From Microbacterium sufflavum (GTDB lineage Bacteria > Actinomycetota > Actinomycetes > Actinomycetales > Microbacteriaceae): 64,000 nucleotides of DNA. How positions within the stretch are numbered: position 1 is the stretch's first letter; each line of letters begins with the position of its first letter. The position numbers and the translations under genes are program-made. The notes beneath the pieces were generated by a model that worked only from the letters and a program-made list of their open reading frames with translations, searched no databases and was not told the DNA's origin. The stretch is taken from positions 2,852,001 through 2,916,000 of the forward strand of contig NZ_CP078076.1 in the NCBI RefSeq assembly GCF_023101165.1, given 5' to 3'. This document shows positions 30,653 through 39,136 of the stretch, one piece after another.

Positions 30653-32272
30653 TCAGCAGCCCCCGTCGGGGTTCGCCCTGCACCACTCGCGCCACTTCTC
30701 CACGCCCTGCTCGTGTTCGGCGAGCGTCTCCGAGAACTGCGTCTCCCCGGTGGAGAGGTTCACCGTGACGAAGTACAGCCATGGACCGTCGGCGGGCTGC
30801 ATGGCCGCCTTGATGGCCGCCTCGCTCGGACTCGCGATCGGTGTGACCGGCAGCCCGGTGTTCACGTAGGTGTTCCAGGGGTTCGGGTCCTCGAGCGCTT
30901 CTGCGGAGCTCGACACCACGCCCTCGTGCAGCGAGCCGTAGCCATACTGCGCAGTCGAGTCCATCTGCAGCTTCATGTCGATCGCCAGGCGGTTCTCGAT
31001 CACACGCGACACCTTGGCGAAGTCGTCCGTGCGACCCTCGCGCTGGATGATCGAGGCGATCGTCAGCACGCGCTGCGCGTCGTCCGCGGGCACGCCGGCC
31101 GCGTCGAGCGCCTCCCGCGTACGATCCACCATCTGCTGGATGGCCTGCGTCGCCGTGACGCCGGGATCGAACGTGTACACGGCGGGGAACAGCCACCCCT
31201 CCAGGCTCTGCGCCTGGACGCCGTAGACGGACGGATCGGCGACCGCGGCCTCGAAGTCCGCGAGCGGCAGCCCGAGCGTCTCCGCCATCGCCGGGAGCGA
31301 GGACTTGATCGTGCCGCCCTCCGACACCGAGACGGTGTTCTCGAGCTTGTTCTCCTTGTCCTGGAGGGCGGCGAGGGCAGCCTCGGCCGTCATCTTCTTC
31401 TGCAGGCGGTAGACGCCGGGATAGAACGTGACGGCGATGCCCTCGTCGATGAGGTAGTCGTAGAAGACATCGGCGGTCTTGGTCACGCCCGCCTCGTGGA
31501 GCGCTGCCGAGACCGGCTGGCCGGTGTCGCCCGACTTGATGGTGACATACACCTCGCCGGTCGCGAGCCCCGGCTCCCAGTCCTTCGCGTCTCCCCAGCC
31601 CATGGCGTCGCTGATCCGCTCACCGTAGGTGCTCCACGCCCAGGCGCCGCCGGCCACGATGCCGCCGATGATGGCGAGGACGACGATGAGGGCGATCAGG
31701 CAGCCCTTGCGGCGCTTCTTCTTCGGCGCGCCCGGCCCGCGGTGGTCGTCGTCACCCGACACGAACAGGTCGTCGAGCCCGCCGCCGACGGCGGGCTCGA
31801 CGGGAGAGGTCCGCGCGGTCGAGGCGGCTGCCGGTGCGGAGACACGGGGCAGCGGCCGCGTCGCATCCGCGTCGTGCTCGATGAACGTCTCACGCGAGCC
31901 ACGGGCGATGGGGACGGCCGTCGTCTCCGGAGCACGGGACGGCTCTGCCGCGGACACGGGTTCGGCGGCGGCCGATGCCCGATCCTCCGCGCGCGGCGCG
32001 ACCCGTGCGGGGCGCGCGTCCGACGCGGAGTCAGCGGACCCGGACGCAGCGGGCGCGGGCGCGGTACCGGACTGGTCGAGCGACGGCTCCCCCGCCTGCT
32101 GCTGACGAGCGGCTCGCCGCGCGGCCTCACGAGCGGCGCGGCGCGAGCCTGGCACGGGGCCGCTCGTGTCGGCCGTCGGGACCTGCGGCGCCGGAGCCGG
32201 CAGGTTCTCGAAGAGGTCGCCCAAGCGCGCGTCGGTGTCGTGCGGTGGCGAAGCGCTATCGCGTTCGGACAT
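30653..32272 (-). CDS. mltG: endolytic murein transglycosylase MltG (YceG-like)
   Basis: 539 residues. A long cytoplasmic N-terminal region (1-185) rich in Ala, Pro, Arg and acidic residues leads to a transmembrane segment (about 190-212) after a KKKRRK stretch. The extracytoplasmic YceG domain follows. Its catalytic Glu lies in TIASIIQREGR, and VYTFDPGVTATQAIQQMV matches the family. Cleaves nascent peptidoglycan and sets glycan chain length. The ruvX-mltG-aroE order is common in Actinobacteria. Confidence 0.93.
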   Translation of the reverse strand: MSERDSASPPHDTDARLGDLFENLPAPAPQVPTADTSGPVPGSRRAAREAARRAARQQQAGEPSLDQSGTAPAPAASGSADSASDARPARVAPRAEDRASAAAEPVSAAEPSRAPETTAVPIARGSRETFIEHDADATRPLPRVSAPAAASTARTSPVEPAVGGGLDDLFVSGDDDHRGPGAPKKKRRKGCLIALIVVLAIIGGIVAGGAWAWSTYGERISDAMGWGDAKDWEPGLATGEVYVTIKSGDTGQPVSAALHEAGVTKTADVFYDYLIDEGIAVTFYPGVYRLQKKMTAEAALAALQDKENKLENTVSVSEGGTIKSSLPAMAETLGLPLADFEAAVADPSVYGVQAQSLEGWLFPAVYTFDPGVTATQAIQQMVDRTREALDAAGVPADDAQRVLTIASIIQREGRTDDFAKVSRVIENRLAIDMKLQMDSTAQYGYGSLHEGVVSSSAEALEDPNPWNTYVNTGLPVTPIASPSEAAIKAAMQPADGPWLYFVTVNLSTGETQFSETLAEHEQGVEKWREWCRANPDGGC

Positions 32273-32274
32273 GA

Positions 32275-32748
32275 TCAGGCGGGCTCCTCATCGACGGGGA
32301 CCGGTGCACCGGCCGGGTTTCCGGTGCTCTTCTCCGTGTCGATCGCCTGCTGCAGCAGAACCACCGCGGCGACCTGATCCACAATGCTACGAGAGTTCTT
32401 CTGGGAACGCCCGGAACTCCGCAATGCCGCGTGTGCGGACACCGTGCTCAGACGCTCGTCGATGAGCCGCACCGGCACACCGCTCTCGCGCTGCAACAGC
32501 GCTGCGAACTCGCGCGCATCCGTGGTGGACGGGGTGTCCGCGCCCTGCAGATTCACCGGCAGCCCGACCACGAACTCCAGCGGTTCGTACTCCGCGGCGA
32601 TCGCCACGAGTCGCGTGATCGCCGCGTCGTCGCGCGGCACGGTCTCGACCGGGACGGCCAGCATGCCGTCCGGATCGCACCGTGCCACGCCCACCCTGGC
32701 GCGTCCCACGTCGACGCCGAGCCGCACTCCGCGACGGAAGCCGGTCAC
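32275..32748 (-). CDS. ruvX: RuvX/YqgF-type Holliday-junction resolvase-like nuclease
   Basis: 157 residues, RNase H fold. VRLGVDVGRARVGVARCDPDG holds the first Asp, FVVGLPVNLQG and RLIDERLSTV the middle motifs, and SRSIVDQVAAVVLLQ the terminal Asp. The family includes enzymes implicated in 16S rRNA processing as well as resolvase candidates. GTG 32748 overlaps alaS (GTGA); alaS-ruvX-mltG is a conserved cluster. Confidence 0.92.
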   Translation of the reverse strand: MTGFRRGVRLGVDVGRARVGVARCDPDGMLAVPVETVPRDDAAITRLVAIAAEYEPLEFVVGLPVNLQGADTPSTTDAREFAALLQRESGVPVRLIDERLSTVSAHAALRSSGRSQKNSRSIVDQVAAVVLLQQAIDTEKSTGNPAGAPVPVDEEPA

Positions 32749-35405
32749 GCTCCGCGGAGCTCCTGTGCGATGGCCTCCAGCGCTGCCGGAAGCGCCGCAC
32801 CGTCGGTGCCGCCGCCCTGGGCGAGGTCGTCGCGCCCGCCGCCGCCACCGCCGAGCACGCCGGCTGCGCGCTTCGCGAGCGCACCCGCCTTCGCGCCCGC
32901 CGAACGCGCCGCCTCGTTCGTGGCGACGACCACGACCGGCCGGCCATTGACGATCGCGCCGAGGGCGACCACTGCCGCCTCCGACCCCAGCCGCTCACGG
33001 ACGCCGTTGACCAGATCGCGCACGTCGTCCGCCGAGGCCACCTCACCGAGCGACTGTGCAGCCACCCGGAACGCGCCGATGCGGGACGCGGCCTCCGCGA
33101 TCGCGGGGATCTGCCCCGCCCGCTCCTTGGCCTCGAACTGCGCGATGCGCTTCTCGGCGGCCTTGAGGCTCGCGGCGAGATCGGCGATCCGCTCCGGCAG
33201 CTGCTCGCGCGGAGTCTTGAGCGACGCGGTCAGCTGCGAGACCAGCGCGCGCTCGGCGGCCAGCTCGCGGAACGCGTCGGCACCGACGAGAGCCTCGATA
33301 CGGCGGTTCGATGCCCCGACGGACGACTCGCCGACCACGCTGACCAGCCCGATCTCGGCGCTCGTCGACACGTGCGTGCCCGCGCAGAGCTCACGCGACC
33401 AGGGGCCGCCGATGTCGACCATGCGCACGACGTCGCCGTACTTCTCGCCGAACAGAGCCATCGCCCCGGCCTCCTTGGCCTCGTCGAGCGTCACGATGCG
33501 CGTCGTCACCTCGAGGGCGTCCTGCACGGCGCGGTTCGTGATCTCCTCGATCTCCGAGCGCGTCTCTCCCGACAGCGCCTGCGACCACGCGAAGTCGAAT
33601 CGCATATAGCCCGCACGGTTCAGCGAGCCCGACTGGGTCGCGGTCGGGCCCAGCGTGTCGCGCAGAGCGGCGTGCACCAGGTGGGTCGCCGAGTGCGCCT
33701 GCCGCGCCGCACGACGGTTGGCCGCGTCGACGATGGTCGTGGCCGCGTCATCCACCGCCACGCTCCCCCGCGTCACCTCGACGGTGTGACTGATCAGCCC
33801 GGGGACGGGGCGCTGCACATCGAGCACCTCGAGCTCGTAGCCAGGGCCCACGATCGTGCCCTTGTCGGCGACCTGGCCGCCGGACTCCGCATACAGCGTC
33901 GTCTCCGCCAGCACGACCTCGGCGATCTGTCCCTCCGCGGCGCTGCGCACGGAGGCACCGTCGACCAGGATGCCGAGCACCCGCGAGTCGACCTCGAGGG
34001 CCGTGTAGCCGTCGAAACCGGTCTCGCCGAGCGCCCGCAGGTCGCGGTAGACCGACACGTCGGCGAGCTGCCGCTTGCGGTTGCGCGCGTCGTCCTTGGC
34101 GCGCTGACGCTGCTCCTGCATGAGCGCGTCGAACGCGGCACGGTCGACGTCGAGCCCGGCCTCCGCGGCGACCTCGAGGGTGAGGTCGATCGGGAAGCCG
34201 TATGTGTCGTGCAGCAGGAAGGCCTCGGAGCCGCTCAGGGTCGTCCCGCCGCTCTTCTTCGTGTCGTCCACGGCGAGGTCGAGGATGGTCGAGCCCTGGG
34301 CGAGGGTGCGCCGGAAGGTCTCCTCCTCGGCGAAGGCGGCCGAGGACAGCACCGACCAGTCGCGCTCGAGCTCGGGGTAGGCCGACTTCATGGCGTCCCG
34401 CGACGCGGAGAAGAGCTCGGGGAAGGCCGGCTCGTCGACGCCCAGCAGACGCATCGCCCGCACGGTCCGCCGCATCAGGCGGCGCAGGATGTACCCGCGG
34501 CCCTCGTTCGACGGACGCACGCCGTCGGACAGCAGCATCAGCGAGGAGCGCACGTGATCGGCGATCACGCGGAAGCGCACATCGTCCTCGTGCACGGCTC
34601 CGTAACGGCGTCCGGAGAGCTCGACGGCGCGGTCCAGCACGGGCCGCACCTGGTCGATCTCGTACATGTTCTCGACGCCCTGCTTGAGGAAGGCGACGCG
34701 CTCGAGGCCCATGCCGGTGTCGATGTTCTTCATCGGCAGCTCGCCCACGATGTCGAACTCGGTCTTGCTCCGGATGTTCTCGAGGAAGTCCTGCATGAAC
34801 ACGAGGTTCCACAGCTCCATGAACCGGTTGTCGTCCGCCGCCGGACCGCCGTCCTTGCCGTAGGACGGGCCACGGTCGAAGAAGATCTCGGAGTCGGGTC
34901 CGCCGGGGCCGGGCTGCCCGGTGTTCCAGTAGTTGTCCGCGCGGCCGAGGCGCTGGATGCGCTCCGGCTTCAGCCCGATGATGTCGCGCCAGATGGACTC
35001 CGCCTCATCGTCGGTCTCGTAGACCGTGACCCACAGGTCCTTCTCGTCGAAGCCCAGCCCGCCGTCGGATTCGGAGGTCGTGAGCAGCTCCCACGCGTAG
35101 CGGATCGCGCCCTCTTTGAAGTAGTCGCCGAACGACCAGTTGCCGAGCATCTGGAAGAACGTGCCGTGACGCGCCGTGCGTCCGACCTCCTCGATGTCGT
35201 TGGTGCGGATGCACTTCTGCACATCGGCGATGCGCGGATGCGGAGCGGGGACCACGCCCGTGAGGTACGGGATCATCGGGACCATGCCGGCGACCGTGAA
35301 CAGCAGCGACGGGTCGTCGCTGACGAGGGAGGCCGAGGGGACGATGAGGTGATCGTTCTTCTCGAAGTAGGAGAGATAGCGCTGCGCGATTTCCGCAGTG
35401 TTCAT
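32745..35405 (-). CDS. alaS: alanyl-tRNA synthetase
   Basis: 886 residues, complete. The class II catalytic core begins MNTAEIAQRYLSYFEKNDH. The editing domain has the zinc ligands in HSATHLVHAALRDTLG and SRELCAGTHVSTSAEIG. The C-terminal oligomerisation/C-Ala domain ends with a Gly-rich linker GVLGGGGGGRDD and a DHHA1-type tail. Charges tRNA-Ala and clears Ser/Gly mischarges. Confidence 0.98.
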   Translation of the reverse strand: MNTAEIAQRYLSYFEKNDHLIVPSASLVSDDPSLLFTVAGMVPMIPYLTGVVPAPHPRIADVQKCIRTNDIEEVGRTARHGTFFQMLGNWSFGDYFKEGAIRYAWELLTTSESDGGLGFDEKDLWVTVYETDDEAESIWRDIIGLKPERIQRLGRADNYWNTGQPGPGGPDSEIFFDRGPSYGKDGGPAADDNRFMELWNLVFMQDFLENIRSKTEFDIVGELPMKNIDTGMGLERVAFLKQGVENMYEIDQVRPVLDRAVELSGRRYGAVHEDDVRFRVIADHVRSSLMLLSDGVRPSNEGRGYILRRLMRRTVRAMRLLGVDEPAFPELFSASRDAMKSAYPELERDWSVLSSAAFAEEETFRRTLAQGSTILDLAVDDTKKSGGTTLSGSEAFLLHDTYGFPIDLTLEVAAEAGLDVDRAAFDALMQEQRQRAKDDARNRKRQLADVSVYRDLRALGETGFDGYTALEVDSRVLGILVDGASVRSAAEGQIAEVVLAETTLYAESGGQVADKGTIVGPGYELEVLDVQRPVPGLISHTVEVTRGSVAVDDAATTIVDAANRRAARQAHSATHLVHAALRDTLGPTATQSGSLNRAGYMRFDFAWSQALSGETRSEIEEITNRAVQDALEVTTRIVTLDEAKEAGAMALFGEKYGDVVRMVDIGGPWSRELCAGTHVSTSAEIGLVSVVGESSVGASNRRIEALVGADAFRELAAERALVSQLTASLKTPREQLPERIADLAASLKAAEKRIAQFEAKERAGQIPAIAEAASRIGAFRVAAQSLGEVASADDVRDLVNGVRERLGSEAAVVALGAIVNGRPVVVVATNEAARSAGAKAGALAKRAAGVLGGGGGGRDDLAQGGGTDGAALPAALEAIAQELRGA

Positions 35406-35458
35406 AGGTCCCGGTTGTCCTTGTGTGAGGGAGCGCGTCGATGCGCGGCTGCGGTGGT

Positions 35459-35647
35459 TCAGTTCTCGCCCGGCTCGGTGAGCCGCGCCTCCTGGGCGCG
35501 ATACGCGTCGCCGAGCGCGGCGGTGAAGCCGTTGATGCGGGCGTCGACGTCGGCGAGGATGTCATGGCCGCGCGGGTCCTTGTTCATGAAGTGAGCCGCG
35601 ACGAAGCCGCCGATCACGCCGATGAGGAACCACAGCACAGTCTTCAT
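35459..35647 (-). CDS. small single-pass membrane protein upstream of alaS
   Basis: 62 residues: a hydrophobic N-terminal helix (about 3-21) followed by a charged, helical tail (DILADVDARINGFTAALGDAYRAQEARL). It lies 53 bp upstream of alaS with a -10 box and a leader hairpin just before it, so it is probably the first gene of the alaS-ruvX-mltG-aro transcript. The ATG follows AAGGATG. I do not recognise a function. Confidence 0.65.
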   Translation of the reverse strand: MKTVLWFLIGVIGGFVAAHFMNKDPRGHDILADVDARINGFTAALGDAYRAQEARLTEPGEN

Positions 35648-35663
35648 GTCGTCATCCTTGCCT

Positions 35664-35688
35664 GAGAGCCGCGAAGGCGCGGTCTCTC
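35664..35688 (-). promoter_or_regulatory. leader hairpin before the alaS transcript
   Basis: GAGAGCCGCG-AAGG-CGCGG-T-CTCTC on the plus strand: two 5-bp stem blocks with one bulged base and a 4-nt loop. It starts almost at the predicted transcription start and ends about 17 nt before the small ORF's ATG. It could affect mRNA stability or ribosome access. Confidence 0.45.
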
Positions 35689-35689
35689 C

Positions 35690-35695
35690 ATCGTA
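35690..35695 (-). promoter_or_regulatory. candidate -10 box for the alaS transcript
   Basis: TACGAT on the minus strand fits TANNNT and lies between the rpsD terminator and the 62-residue gene, giving a leader of about 35 nt. No good -35 match. Confidence 0.45.
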
Positions 35696-35706
35696 GGCGG
35701 AAACGA

Positions 35707-35738
35707 CAGGAGGCGTCGGGAATCCCCGACGCCTCCTG
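35707..35738 (-). terminator. intrinsic terminator of rpsD
   Basis: A perfect 14-bp inverted repeat (CAGGAGGCGTCGGG, 4-nt loop, CCCGACGCCTCCTG), 20 bp after the rpsD stop on the minus strand and followed by TCGTTT. This is the strongest hairpin in the window and isolates rpsD from the alaS operon. Confidence 0.9.
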
Positions 35739-35758
35739 CCTGATGCTCGATCGCTGGA

Positions 35759-36388
35759 TCAGCGAGCCGCGTAGTACTCGACGACGAGCTGCACTTCACA
35801 GGTCACGGGGACCTCGGCGCGCTTCGGGCGACGGACCAGGCGGGCCTGGAGCTTGTCGAGCTCGACCTCGAGGTAGCCGGGAACGGGAGGAAGCACCTCG
35901 GCGTGACCGCCGGCTGCCGCCACCTGGAAGGGCTCGGTGCCCTCGCTCTTGGCCTTGACGTGGATGAGCTGACCCGGCTTCACGCGGAACGACGGGCGGT
36001 CGACGAGCTGGCCGTCGACGAGGATGTGACGGTGCACGACGAGCTGGCGAGCCTGAGCCGTGGTGCGGGCGAAACCCGACCGCAGCACGAGAGCGTCGAG
36101 ACGCATCTCGAGGAGCTCGACCAGGTTCTCACCGGTCAGGCCGTCCTGACGACGAGCCTCGTTGAACGTGTTGCGCATCTGCTTCTCGCGGATGCCGTAC
36201 TGCTCGCGCAGACGCTGCTTCTCGCGCAGACGGACGGCGTAGTCGCTGTCGGCCTTGCGCTTGGTGCGGCCGTGCTCGCCCGGAGCGTAGGGACGCTTCT
36301 CGAGGTAGCGGGCGGCCTTCGGGGTGAGCGGGATGCCGAGGGCACGGCTGAGACGCACCTTGCGGCGGTCCTGGGACTTCGTGGTCAC
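35759..36388 (-). CDS. rpsD: 30S ribosomal protein S4
   Basis: 209 residues. Binds 16S rRNA early in small-subunit assembly. RAPGEHG-type motif appears as KRPYAPGEHGRTKRK, and the S4 RNA-binding domain reads MRLDALVLRSGFARTTAQARQLVVHRHILVDG. No zinc-binding cysteines, so a C-minus form. It stands alone rather than in the rpsM-rpsK-rpoA operon. GTG 36388 follows AAGGA; the leader is long and structured. Confidence 0.98.
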   Translation of the reverse strand: MTTKSQDRRKVRLSRALGIPLTPKAARYLEKRPYAPGEHGRTKRKADSDYAVRLREKQRLREQYGIREKQMRNTFNEARRQDGLTGENLVELLEMRLDALVLRSGFARTTAQARQLVVHRHILVDGQLVDRPSFRVKPGQLIHVKAKSEGTEPFQVAAAGGHAEVLPPVPGYLEVELDKLQARLVRRPKRAEVPVTCEVQLVVEYYAAR

Positions 36389-36410
36389 GAAGTGTTCCTT
36401 CCGATGACGT

Positions 36411-36445
36411 GGACGTGGATTTCACGTCCGACGGACGTATCGTCC
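36411..36445 (-). promoter_or_regulatory. tandem hairpins in the rpsD leader
   Basis: GGACGTG(GATTT)CACGTCC at 36411-36429 is a perfect 7-bp stem and GGACG(TAT)CGTCC at 36433-36445 a perfect 5-bp stem. The pair ends about 22 nt upstream of the rpsD GTG. In other bacteria S4 represses its own mRNA by binding a structured leader, so this is a candidate site; the match is structural only. Confidence 0.5.
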
Positions 36446-36532
36446 GCGCTCTGCCTCGGAGCGCACGCCGGGGCGCCGTCGAGGTGTGGTGTGAACGCGG
36501 AGATGCCCGAAAACTCGGTTTCGAGCCGCTCA

Positions 36533-36538
36533 AGTCTA
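36533..36538 (-). promoter_or_regulatory. candidate -10 box for rpsD
   Basis: TAGACT on the minus strand fits TANNNT. It would give a 5' leader of about 138 nt, the longest inferred in this window, covering the hairpins at 36411-36445. Confidence 0.45.
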
Positions 36539-36569
36539 ACAGACGACGCTGCGCCGACCGACCGGTCTG

Positions 36570-37928
36570 TCAGCGGTCGCCGAGGATGCGTCGGATGCGC
36601 TCCAGCCGCGCACCGATGTCGCGTTCCGCACCGAGGTTCTTCGGCTCGTAGTAGTGACGTCCGTCCAACTCGTCCGGCAGGTACTGCTGCGGCACGATCC
36701 CGTATTCGCTGTCGTGCGAGTAGATGTAACCGCGGCCGTGGCCGAGCCTCTTCGCCCCCGGGTAGTGGGCGTCGCGGAGGTGGAGCGGCACCCGGCCGAA
36801 GCCGCCCGCGCGGATGTCGGCGATCGCGGCGTCGATGCCGACGTACGCGGCATTGGACTTCGCCGTCGTGGCGAGGTACACCGTGGCCTCGGCGAGCGGG
36901 ATGCGCCCCTCCGGCATGCCGATGAAGGCGACGGCGTCCGCAGCAGCGACTGCGATGCCGAGCGCCTGGGGATCGGCGAGACCCACGTCCTCCGACGCCG
37001 AGATCACCAGGCGCCGAGCGATGAAACGCGGGTCCTCCCCCGCCTCGATCATGCGCGCCAGGTAGTGGAGTGCGGCGTCGGGATCGGACCCGCGGATCGA
37101 CTTGATGAACGCGCTGATCACGTCGTAGTGCTCGTCGCCCTGACGGTCGTAGCGGAGCAGCGCCTTGTCCACCGCCTGCGCCACATCATCCGCCGTCACC
37201 GCGGGGACACCGTCCGATGCGCTGTCGCCGTCGTCCTCGACCGCGGCGGCATGGGACAGCGCGACCGCGGCCGCGGCCTCGAGCCCCGTGAGCGCGCGCC
37301 GCGCATCGCCCGACGCCAGTCGCACGAGAGCCGTGCGCGCCTCGTCGTCGAGCACCACGGCACCCTTGAGCCCGCGCGCATCCGTCACGGCGCGGTCGAC
37401 GAGCAGACCGATGTCGTCGTCGGTCAGCGGCTGCAGCGTGAGCAGCAGCGACCGCGACAGCAGCGGGGAGATCACGGAGAACGACGGATTCTCGGTGGTC
37501 GCCGCGATCAGGATGACCCAGCCGTTCTCCACTCCGGGCAGCAGGGCATCCTGCTGCGCCTTCGTGAAGCGGTGGATCTCGTCGAGGAAGAGGATGGTCG
37601 TCTGGCCGTACAGGTCACGCTGCGTGATCGCCTCCTGCATCACCTCGCGCACGTCCTTCACCCCGGCCGTGATCGCCGACAGTTCGACGAACCGTCGACC
37701 GGAGGAGCGCGCGATGGCCTGCGCCAGCGTGGTCTTCCCCGTGCCGGGAGGCCCCCACAGGATGATCGACACGGCCCCGGGCGCTGCCGCCTCGGGATCG
37801 GCGAGAGCCACGATCGGGGATCCCGCCCGCAGCAGGTGACGCTGTCCCGCGACCTCATCGAGCGAGACCGGGCGCATGCGCACGGCGAGAGGCGTCTGCC
37901 CGGAGAGCAGCGCGGCAGGAGAAGTCAC
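36570..37928 (-). CDS. rarA: replication-associated recombination protein A (MgsA/RarA)
   Basis: 452 residues, AAA+ clamp-loader-like ATPase acting at stalled forks. Walker [19 protein letters not shown], Walker [18 protein letters not shown] and [10 protein letters not shown] sensor motif are intact. The C-terminal MgsA_C domain begins after [27 protein letters not shown] 37928 lies exactly 6 nt after TAGCCT, so the message is probably leaderless. Confidence 0.96.
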   Translation of the reverse strand: MTSPAALLSGQTPLAVRMRPVSLDEVAGQRHLLRAGSPIVALADPEAAAPGAVSIILWGPPGTGKTTLAQAIARSSGRRFVELSAITAGVKDVREVMQEAITQRDLYGQTTILFLDEIHRFTKAQQDALLPGVENGWVILIAATTENPSFSVISPLLSRSLLLTLQPLTDDDIGLLVDRAVTDARGLKGAVVLDDEARTALVRLASGDARRALTGLEAAAAVALSHAAAVEDDGDSASDGVPAVTADDVAQAVDKALLRYDRQGDEHYDVISAFIKSIRGSDPDAALHYLARMIEAGEDPRFIARRLVISASEDVGLADPQALGIAVAAADAVAFIGMPEGRIPLAEATVYLATTAKSNAAYVGIDAAIADIRAGGFGRVPLHLRDAHYPGAKRLGHGRGYIYSHDSEYGIVPQQYLPDELDGRHYYEPKNLGAERDIGARLERIRRILGDR

Positions 37929-37934
37929 CCCTCC

Positions 37935-37940
37935 AGGCTA
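37935..37940 (-). promoter_or_regulatory. candidate leaderless -10 box for rarA
   Basis: TAGCCT on the minus strand, 6-nt spacer (GGAGGG), then the rarA GTG. Same arrangement as at hisE and ruvC. Confidence 0.6.
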
Positions 37941-38038
37941 ACGGCGGGCGCCGACACCGTGGCGACGGAACCCGCCCGTGGGCGACGGTAGGCTCTCAGG
38001 CGACGCCGCGGACGGGCGTCGGGATGGAGATATCGGGC

Positions 38039-38359
38039 ATGGCGGCACGCGGTTCCAAGAAGGCACAGTCGCGCACCGAGGCGGAGCGCGCACGACTGCA
38101 TGCCGCGCGCACGCGCTGGCACGAGGACCAGATCCGCCGCCGTCGCCGCGACAACACCGTCGCGGTGATCGTCGGCGGTCTCATCGTCGTCGCCGCGATC
38201 GGGAGCCAGGTCGTGCACGCGCAGGTGACCGCCCCCGAACCGACGCCGAGTCCCACGATCTCCCCCTCCGACTCCCCGGTGCCGTCCGAGTCCCCCCTTC
38301 CCTCCGACTCTCCCGTTCCCTCCCCGTCGCCCGTTCCGACGGACACACCGGCGGGCTGA
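38039..38359 (+). CDS. small Ser/Pro-rich membrane-anchored protein
   Basis: 106 residues from ATG 38039 (GGAG 8 nt upstream; ATG 38024 is an alternative). A basic, Arg-rich cytoplasmic N-terminus (1-41) precedes one transmembrane helix (about 42-60). The rest is low complexity with repeated SPSDSPVPSESPLPSDSP-like units. The Pro/Ser tail would lie outside the membrane and may span the cell wall. I do not recognise a family. A TAGGCT hexamer at 37989-37994 is a possible -10. Confidence 0.65.
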   Translation: MAARGSKKAQSRTEAERARLHAARTRWHEDQIRRRRRDNTVAVIVGGLIVVAAIGSQVVHAQVTAPEPTPSPTISPSDSPVPSESPLPSDSPVPSPSPVPTDTPAG

Positions 38360-38374
38360 CCCCGCGGCGCCGGC

Positions 38375-39136
38375 TCAGCGATCGGCGACAGCGAGACGGT
38401 AGCCGCGCTTCACCACCGTCTGCACCAGCTCCGCGTCGCCCAGAGCCTCGCGCAACCGTGCGACCGCCACCTCCACGGCCCGTGCACTGCGTCGTCGTCC
38501 GGCGAGCATCCGCCCGAGCTCCTCCCGGGAGAGCACCCGCCCCTCCGCGAGGAACAGTGCCTCCAGGACTTCCGCGGCGCCCGCCGAGAGCGGGAGGAAC
38601 CGCTCATCGAGCAGCACCCCGCCGCTGCGCACGACGAGCTCTCCGGCGTCCGTCCGCTGCATCGGCGCCTGCTCCGAGAAGAACCCGACGACGGCGCGTG
38701 CGAGGTCGTCCGGGAGCGCCCCGTCGACCGTCGTGGCGGGGATGTCCGCATCGGCGAGTGACCGGGCCGCCTCCGCACCCGAGGCGACGAGCAGCAGACG
38801 CGACGCCCGCGCCCTGGCTCGGATCGCGTCCCCCAGACCGAGGCGCTCGACGGTGCGCCACCAGGAACGCGCGCCCTCGACCGAGAAGAGCAGCACGCCG
38901 TCGATGCGCCCGGTCGCGACGCGGTGCACCGACCGTCGAACACCGGCCGGCACGGAATGATCCGCGCGTACCGACGGCACGCGGACGACCTCGGCTCCCG
39001 CCGCGGCGAGAAGCGCACCGAGGTCGACCGGCGTCGGCGACGCCACCGCTCCGTGCGCAGTACCCGCGGACGGGTCATCGGCGATCGCTATCCGGCACCC
39101 GGTCAGCGGCCGGCCCACGCTCGTCGGAATGCTCAT
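38375..39136 (-). CDS. HemD-like domain plus OmpR-type winged-helix regulator
   Basis: 253 residues. Residues about 10-155 follow the uroporphyrinogen-III synthase (HemD) fold in a shortened form. Residues 160-252 form an OmpR/PhoB winged helix (LEALFLAEGRVLSREELG ... VEVAVARLREAL ... TVVKRGYRLAV). Such fusions occur in Actinobacteria near nitrite-reductase and siroheme genes (e.g. Rv0260c). Start ATG 39136 overlaps the NirB-like stop (ATGA), so they are co-translated. Likely a DNA-binding regulator; whether the HemD part retains catalysis or senses a tetrapyrrole is unknown. Confidence 0.75.
   Translation of the reverse strand: MSIPTSVGRPLTGCRIAIADDPSAGTAHGAVASPTPVDLGALLAAAGAEVVRVPSVRADHSVPAGVRRSVHRVATGRIDGVLLFSVEGARSWWRTVERLGLGDAIRARARASRLLLVASGAEAARSLADADIPATTVDGALPDDLARAVVGFFSEQAPMQRTDAGELVVRSGGVLLDERFLPLSAGAAEVLEALFLAEGRVLSREELGRMLAGRRRSARAVEVAVARLREALGDAELVQTVVKRGYRLAVADR

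Noticed and set aside
35406..35706. T-box leader for alaS (and likewise for thrS at 60456-60513)
   Set aside because: Leaders are too short and lack a T-box-like sequence or specifier stem. The alaS gap is mostly taken by a small ORF.
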